Source: Actinomycetota bacterium (lineage in GTDB: Bacteria > Actinomycetota > Actinomycetes > Actinomycetales > Microbacteriaceae). Taken from it: 5,775 nt of DNA. Positions within the stretch are counted from its first letter, which is position 1, and every line of letters starts with the position of its first letter. The position numbers and the translations under genes were made by a program. The stretch lies in the NCBI GenBank assembly GCA_016870695.1, contig VGAV01000171.1:1-5775 (forward strand), read 5' to 3'. Of the stretch, positions 5,271 to 5,775 are shown in pieces. The notes below the pieces were generated by a model. That model saw only the letters and a list, made by a program, of their open reading frames with translations, was not told the DNA's origin and did no database searches.

Positions 5271-5775
5271 TCAGGAGGCCAGGATGCCGCGACGGATCTC
5301 GGACTCGTCCGCGTTCTTGCGCCGTGCACGCTCGAGGACCTCCTCCGCCTCCGCCGCCGGGACGACCGCGAGGCCGTCGCCGTCGCCGACGACGACGTCA
5401 CCGGGCGTCACGACGACGCCGCCCAGCGCGATGGGCACGCCCACGCGGAACGGGCCGTTCTTGTACGGACCGGCGGGGCTGCTCGACCGGGCGAAGACGG
5501 GGAAGCCCATCTCCTCCAGGTCGCCGACGTCGCGGACGGCGCCGTCGACGACGAACCCGGCGCAGCCGACCTTGCGGAGCCGCTCGGCGATGAGCTCGCC
5601 GATGAGGGCGCGGTCGGTCACGCCGTGGCCGTTGACCACGAGCACGGCACCGGCGGGCACCTGCGAGATCGCGGCGTGGATGCCGGCGTTGTCGCCGCCG
5701 GCCACCTCCACGGTGAAGGCCGGGCCGGCGACCGCGGCGCCGCGCCAGATGGCGTGTATCCCGGCGTCGACGACG
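5271..5775 (-). CDS. RraA-family protein, probable 4-hydroxy-4-methyl-2-oxoglutarate-type aldolase (5' end outside window)
   Basis: The C-terminal 167 residues are visible; the frame stays open to the right edge, so roughly 50 N-terminal residues of a usual 210-230 are missing. The first visible part, VVDAGIHAIWRGAAVAGPAF, matches the RraA fold. Next come GDN (27-29 of the visible part), GELIA (59-63), the metal and substrate segment VVDGAVRD (75-82) with Arg81-Asp82, GFPVFA (90-95), GPYKNGPF (102-109) and GVVVTPGDVVVGDGDG (119-134). Characterised relatives are class II, divalent-metal-dependent aldolases that cleave 4-hydroxy-2-oxo acids to pyruvate and also decarboxylate oxaloacetate. E. 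coli RraA itself instead inhibits RNase E. The conserved Arg-Asp pair and the IclR and dehydrogenase neighbours favour a catabolic enzyme. An internal GTG at 5711 is not the start, because homology continues upstream of it. Confidence 0.88.
   Translation of the reverse strand, partial: VVDAGIHAIWRGAAVAGPAFTVEVAGGDNAGIHAAISQVPAGAVLVVNGHGVTDRALIGELIAERLRKVGCAGFVVDGAVRDVGDLEEMGFPVFARSSSPAGPYKNGPFRVGVPIALGGVVVTPGDVVVGDGDGLAVVPAAEAEEVLERARRKNADESEIRRGILAS

Noticed and set aside
5271..5711. RraA gene starting at GTG 5711 as a complete short gene
   Set aside because: Family-like sequence (VVDAGIHAIW and so on) continues in frame to the right edge, so the gene is cut by the window and not short.

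Overview
The window comes from a very GC-rich actinobacterial chromosome. The strong G/C third-position bias, the actinobacterial lipoprotein signal and the repeated GGATGCC/GGCATCC heptamer suggest a relative of Microbacterium (Microbacteriaceae); that placement is inference, since there is no rRNA or other marker gene here. All six supported genes lie on the minus strand, so transcription runs from high to low coordinates. The long open frames on the plus strand are high-GC shadows.

Right part (about 5775 down to 3678): the 3' portion of an RraA-family aldolase-type gene entering from the right edge, then an IclR-family regulator 21 bp later, then an NAD-dependent beta-hydroxyacid-type dehydrogenase with a DUF1932-like C-terminal half 36 bp later. 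The three look like one catabolic module for a small (hydroxy/oxo) carboxylic acid: regulator, aldolase or decarboxylase, and dehydrogenase. The substrate cannot be read from the sequence.

Middle part (3612 down to 1937): a two-gene ABC-2 exporter, ATPase followed by a six-helix permease, joined by a 4-bp GTGA overlap. It resembles DrrAB-type drug or lipid exporters; the cargo is unknown. The ATPase gene has no Shine-Dalgarno sequence. It carries a -10-like element at leaderless spacing, and the IclR gene has the same nine bases at the same spacing.

Spacer 1676-1936 (261 bp, no gene): next to the permease stop lies a nested palindromic element built from four copies of a CCCCGATAAACGCC-like unit. 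Next comes an A/T-richer patch with two overlapping inverted repeats, then a candidate promoter and a good ribosome binding site for the next gene.

Left part (1675 down to 1): a lipoprotein substrate-binding protein of the peptide/nickel (SBP_bac_5) ABC importer family, followed 6 bases after its stop by a 14-bp all-G/C hairpin and then a run of G tracts on the plus strand. No importer permease or ATPase is in the window. They may lie beyond the left edge, or the binding protein may be an orphan.

I see no CRISPR array, tRNA, rRNA, transposase or phage gene. I do not find clear evidence of a new multi-gene system. The best second-look items are the nested palindromic repeat, the shared leaderless-type promoter motif and the over-represented heptamer.
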